Positions 29,735 to 32,622 of a stretch of DNA of 32,622 nucleotides are shown here, piece by piece. This stretch comes from JANXLS01 sp038227045 (GTDB taxonomy: Bacteria > Planctomycetota > SZUA-567 > H5-PLA8). A program made the translations under genes and the position numbers. The notes below the pieces were generated by a model that worked only from the letters and a program-made list of their open reading frames with translations, made no database searches and was not told the origin of the DNA. The stretch spans positions 1-32,622 of the forward strand of contig JBBRQD010000062.1 of NCBI GenBank assembly GCA_038227045.1. The letters are read 5' to 3'. How positions within the stretch are numbered: the stretch's first letter is position 1; each line of letters opens with the position of its first letter.

Positions 29735-32371
29735 ATGAAATTCGCCATGTTTGCTCTGGCTATCGCTGCATTAACAGCCACTAGCCTCTGCGTCGCGTTG
29801 GAAGCGGAGAACATCCCCGTCGGAATTCAGCCCGACGGCCGCATTCTCGTTCCCACAAATCAAATGCTCAAGCCCGCCGGCAGACAGCTCACATTTCCAG
29901 GCCGGCCGGTCGATCTGCAATTCTCTTCGGATGGCGCGGCAGTGATTGTCAAAAATTCCGGCGATCTGATTTTCATCGATCTCAACGAAACAAAAATTTC
30001 AGCCACGTTGCCGCTCGGCGGAAAACAGATCGGCGAGAGTGTCGTTCAGGGAAAAATCTACGAGGGCATGAGCGTCACCGGCCTGCAATATACCGGCGAC
30101 AGGATATACGTGACGGATGCCGACAACTCCGTGCGCATCGCGGAGCGTCCGGCGGCGGGCGGCGCGTTCGCATGGTCGAAGCCCATTCCATTGCCTGCCC
30201 CCAAAGTTGGCGGCAAGGCCCATCCCGCCGGGCTCTGCCTCACGGGCGCTCGGGGAGACAACCGAAAACTTTGGGTGACATCCACGCGCGGCAATTGCGT
30301 GTATAGCATCGATGTTCAAAAAGGCGTGGTCGAACTCAGCCTCCCTGTTGGCGTCGCGCCCTTTACTATTTTGTTCACTTCTTCGTCAAAAGGCTACGTC
30401 AGTAATTGGGGCGGCGACACGCCCAAATCGGCGGATGACCCGCAAGCCCTGACATCAAAAACGCCGGCGCACATTGATCCGCGCACGTCCGTCGTCAATG
30501 ACGGCAGCGTTTCGGTCATCACGCAGATCAAGGGCGACTGGGTCTGTTCGAAGAGCATCAAGGTGGGCTTGCACCCCAGCGCGCTGATCGCCAGCGCCAA
30601 TGGCAAATTTCTCTATGCCGCCAATGCCAACAGCGACACCGTCTCCGTCATCAACACAAGCAGCGACACAGTCGTTGAAACAATCGCGTGCCGACCGGAA
30701 GCGAGTCTCCCGTTTGGCAGCGGCTGCGATGCCCTCGCGCTCAGTCCCGACGGCGCGACGCTCTATGTTGCCAACGCCTCGAACAATTGCATCGCGGTCG
30801 TGAAACTCGCCGCGACAGTTCAGGAGGCTCCGCCCCCCAACGTTGGCGCCGGCGCCGGCAGCACCGTCGAGGGACTCATTCCCACGGGTTGGTATCCGGG
30901 CGCAGTCCTGATCTCGCCGGACGGCAAGAAGCTGTTCGTCGCGAACATCAAAGGCCACGGTCTGCTTGCCGAAAGGCGCGCCAAAGAAAAGGGAAGAGGC
31001 AGCGGCGACTACCTCGGTTCGCTCTCGATCATCGACGTCCCGAATTCGAAACAATTGGCCGAATACACAAAGACCGTCAACGAAAACAACCGCCTCGCCC
31101 AAAGCCTTTCGGGACTGGAAGCACCGCGCGCCGATGCCCGGCCCGTGCCCGTACCCGAACGCCACGGCGAACCGTCCATCTTCAAACATGTCGTGTATGT
31201 GATCCGCGAAAACAAAACGTACGATCAGGTGTTTGGTGATATGACCGAAGGAAACGGCGAGAAAACGCTCTGCATTTTCCCCGAAGAAATCACGCCCAAC
31301 GGCCACGCGCTGGCGCGCGAATTCGTGCTCTTCGACAACTTCTATTGCAGCGGCGCGAAAAGCCCCGATGGGCACGCCTGGGTGAATCAGGCCTACGTGA
31401 CCGACTATCTCGAACGCGCGTATGGCGGTTTCGCACGCAGCTATCCATACGAGGGCAGCGACCCGCTGGCGTTCGCGGCGACCGGATTTCTCTGGGACAA
31501 CGCGCTGGCCCACGGCAAGACATTTCGGAACTATGGCGAATTCTGCAAAACGACATACGTTCCAAACGCAAAGTGGAAAGACGTCTACGATGACTTCCAG
31601 AACGGCACAGCCAAAATCAAGATTGCGGTCGACCCGAATTTACAGAGTTTGAAACCCTGGTCGCATCCGGGCTATCCCGGTTTTCCGCTGACCACGCCGG
31701 ACGTATATCGTGCGAAACTGTTCATCGACGAACTGCAAAAGTTCGAGCAAAAGGGCGACTTTCCAAATCTCGTTTATGTTTACTTGCCGCAGGATCACAC
31801 CTCGGGAACCGCGCCCGGTAGCCCCACGCCGCGCGCCATGGTCGCCGATAACGATCTCGCGCTGGGACAGATCGTCGAAGCGATTTCGAAGAGCAAATTC
31901 TGGGCGGAGACCTGCGTGATCATCGTCGAAGACGATCCGCAAAGCGGCTACGATCACGTGGATGCGCACCGCACCATCGCGCTCATCGCCAGCCCCTACA
32001 CGCGGCGGAAATTCGTCGATCACGCCAACTATACTCAACCGGGAATGGTGAAGACCATCGAACTGATCCTGGGAATTCCGCCCATGACGCAGCTCGATCT
32101 TTCCGCTCCGGCGATGCGCACCTGCTTCCAGACGCAAGCCGACCTGACGCCCTACAAATGCGTTCCGGCGAAAATCGCCATTGATGAAATGAATCCGCCA
32201 TTGAACAAACTGAAAGGTGCCGCGCTGAAATGGGCGAAGAAGTCGATGGAACTGTCTTTCGCCCAGGCAGACGAAGCGGACGACGACGATCTCAACGAAG
32301 TCCTCTGGCACGCCATGCGCGGGGACGGCGTGCCGTATCCAAAAGAATTCGCCGCAGACGACGAACATTAG
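29735..32371 (+). CDS. YncE-type beta-propeller fused to an alkaline-phosphatase-superfamily phosphoesterase
   Basis: An 878-aa exported two-domain protein. The signal peptide MKFAMFALAIAALTATSLCV begins at this ATG, 10 nt after AGGGA; earlier in-frame starts (29711, 29669) lack a site and the second overlaps the upstream gene. Residues about 25-470 are YVTN/YncE repeats (KFLYAANANSDTVSVINTSS; GATLYVANASNNCIAVVKL; GKKLFVANIKGHG). Residues about 490-860 are a phosphoesterase/acid-phosphatase-like domain: HVVYVIRENKTYDQVFGDM, YCSGAKSPDGHAWVNQAYVT, VYVYLPQDHTSG, VADNDLALGQIVEAIS, VIIVEDDPQSGYDHVDAHRT and PGMVKTIELILG. This domain order is a known fusion; the substrate is unknown. The tail is acidic (QADEADDDDLNEV). 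Confidence 0.93.
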   Translation: MKFAMFALAIAALTATSLCVALEAENIPVGIQPDGRILVPTNQMLKPAGRQLTFPGRPVDLQFSSDGAAVIVKNSGDLIFIDLNETKISATLPLGGKQIGESVVQGKIYEGMSVTGLQYTGDRIYVTDADNSVRIAERPAAGGAFAWSKPIPLPAPKVGGKAHPAGLCLTGARGDNRKLWVTSTRGNCVYSIDVQKGVVELSLPVGVAPFTILFTSSSKGYVSNWGGDTPKSADDPQALTSKTPAHIDPRTSVVNDGSVSVITQIKGDWVCSKSIKVGLHPSALIASANGKFLYAANANSDTVSVINTSSDTVVETIACRPEASLPFGSGCDALALSPDGATLYVANASNNCIAVVKLAATVQEAPPPNVGAGAGSTVEGLIPTGWYPGAVLISPDGKKLFVANIKGHGLLAERRAKEKGRGSGDYLGSLSIIDVPNSKQLAEYTKTVNENNRLAQSLSGLEAPRADARPVPVPERHGEPSIFKHVVYVIRENKTYDQVFGDMTEGNGEKTLCIFPEEITPNGHALAREFVLFDNFYCSGAKSPDGHAWVNQAYVTDYLERAYGGFARSYPYEGSDPLAFAATGFLWDNALAHGKTFRNYGEFCKTTYVPNAKWKDVYDDFQNGTAKIKIAVDPNLQSLKPWSHPGYPGFPLTTPDVYRAKLFIDELQKFEQKGDFPNLVYVYLPQDHTSGTAPGSPTPRAMVADNDLALGQIVEAISKSKFWAETCVIIVEDDPQSGYDHVDAHRTIALIASPYTRRKFVDHANYTQPGMVKTIELILGIPPMTQLDLSAPAMRTCFQTQADLTPYKCVPAKIAIDEMNPPLNKLKGAALKWAKKSMELSFAQADEADDDDLNEVLWHAMRGDGVPYPKEFAADDEH

Positions 32372-32580
32372 AAACGTGATGGTCCACTATAGCAATTCAC
32401 AGTCGAATGTAGATCGCCCCTTTGGGGCTAGGAAATCTTCGTCGCCCGAAACCCAGGCCTCCGCCGGCGTACCGGCTCCAGCCTGATGTTGTGAATATGA
32501 AGGGCTCTCTCTCCAGTTGTGGTCATACGGGCTTAACCAGGTCACTGGTTGTCCCAAACACGTTAAACGGAGAGAGAGCG
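32372..32580 (+). promoter_or_regulatory. Fold-back leader that could hide the ribosome binding site of the last gene
   Basis: GCTCTCTCTCC (32504-32514) is exactly complementary to GGAGAGAGAGC (32569-32579), which contains the ribosome binding site of the gene starting at 32581. The 54-nt loop holds a second stem, AACCAG-GTCA-CTGGTT. Further left are a CGCCCCTTTGGGGCT palindrome and a CAGGC...GCCTG stem around CGCCGGCGTACCGGC. Sequestering the ribosome site this way is typical of regulated leaders and of transposase genes that block read-through expression. Confidence 0.55.
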
Positions 32581-32622
32581 ATGAAAACTTTACTGCGCAA
32601 GGGCAAGGGCTTCAAGGGCTAT
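32581..32622 (+). CDS. Start of a gene cut by the window edge
   Basis: ATG with a GGAGAGAGAGCG site directly upstream, encoding MKTLLRKGKGFKGY before the window ends. Fourteen residues are too few to name it; the basic, glycine-containing start and the fold-back leader would suit a transposase or DNA-binding protein, but that is a guess. Confidence 0.5.
   Translation, partial: MKTLLRKGKGFKGY

Overview
The window looks like a chromosomal segment of a heterotrophic, GC-rich bacterium of the Planctomycetota/Verrucomicrobiota/Lentisphaerota neighbourhood, or an adjacent candidate phylum. The main reason is the operon of a PQQ-like beta-propeller, a PSCyt1-DUF1549-DUF1553 'planctomycete cytochrome' protein and a Tat-exported DUF1501 protein. 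A cytosolic Hanks-type kinase beside an ECF sigma/anti-sigma pair, a sulfatase-modifying-factor-like protein and lysine/alanine histone-like proteins fit the same group. Species cannot be fixed from sequence alone. No rRNA, tRNA, CRISPR array, prophage or complete IS was seen.

Layout. 1-1004: a PIN/ribbon-helix-helix toxin-antitoxin pair (minus strand). 1103-4418: B12-dependent ribonucleotide reductase (minus) with a recognisable promoter, a G-quadruplex-like leader and a structured 500-bp intergenic region. 4419-8012: secreted or membrane proteins (FGE-sulfatase-like protein with an inserted membrane hairpin, SGNH hydrolase, BNR/sialidase-like protein, small secreted protein). 8053-13842: transcription and chromosome genes (group 2 sigma-70, HU, ECF sigma, very long zinc anti-sigma, non-RD kinase), with a MITE-like element and telomere-like G-rich repeats between them. 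13927-15159: trpB. 15189-20259: a minus-strand cluster with its own sigma-70-type promoter and a SAM-I riboswitch, followed by threonine synthase, a MoaD-NIL fusion, an unknown 82-aa protein, a MoeB/ThiF E1-like enzyme, GmhB-like phosphatase and a TIGR04283-type glycosyltransferase. 20317-21838: small membrane protein, a 52-aa histone H1-like protein and an excisionase-type HTH fused to a degenerate receiver. 21878-27986: the PQQ/PSCyt/DUF1501 operon. 28025-32371: a second histone H1-like protein, an AraD1-type FAH-fold protein and a YncE propeller/phosphoesterase. 32372-32622: a fold-back leader and the first 14 codons of another gene.

The most interesting unit is the SAM-riboswitch cluster. 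A ubiquitin-like sulfur carrier, its E1-like activator and a PLP enzyme of homoserine metabolism sit behind a riboswitch that normally senses methionine/SAM status. This suggests a protein-thiocarboxylate sulfur-transfer route to homocysteine or a related thiol, rather than simple threonine synthesis. The second theme is a dense set of short intergenic repeats: GC-rich hairpins, CCCTAAA-like tracts and 'CGCGAAT' repeats. Several of these supply or overlap the stop codon of the gene they follow.
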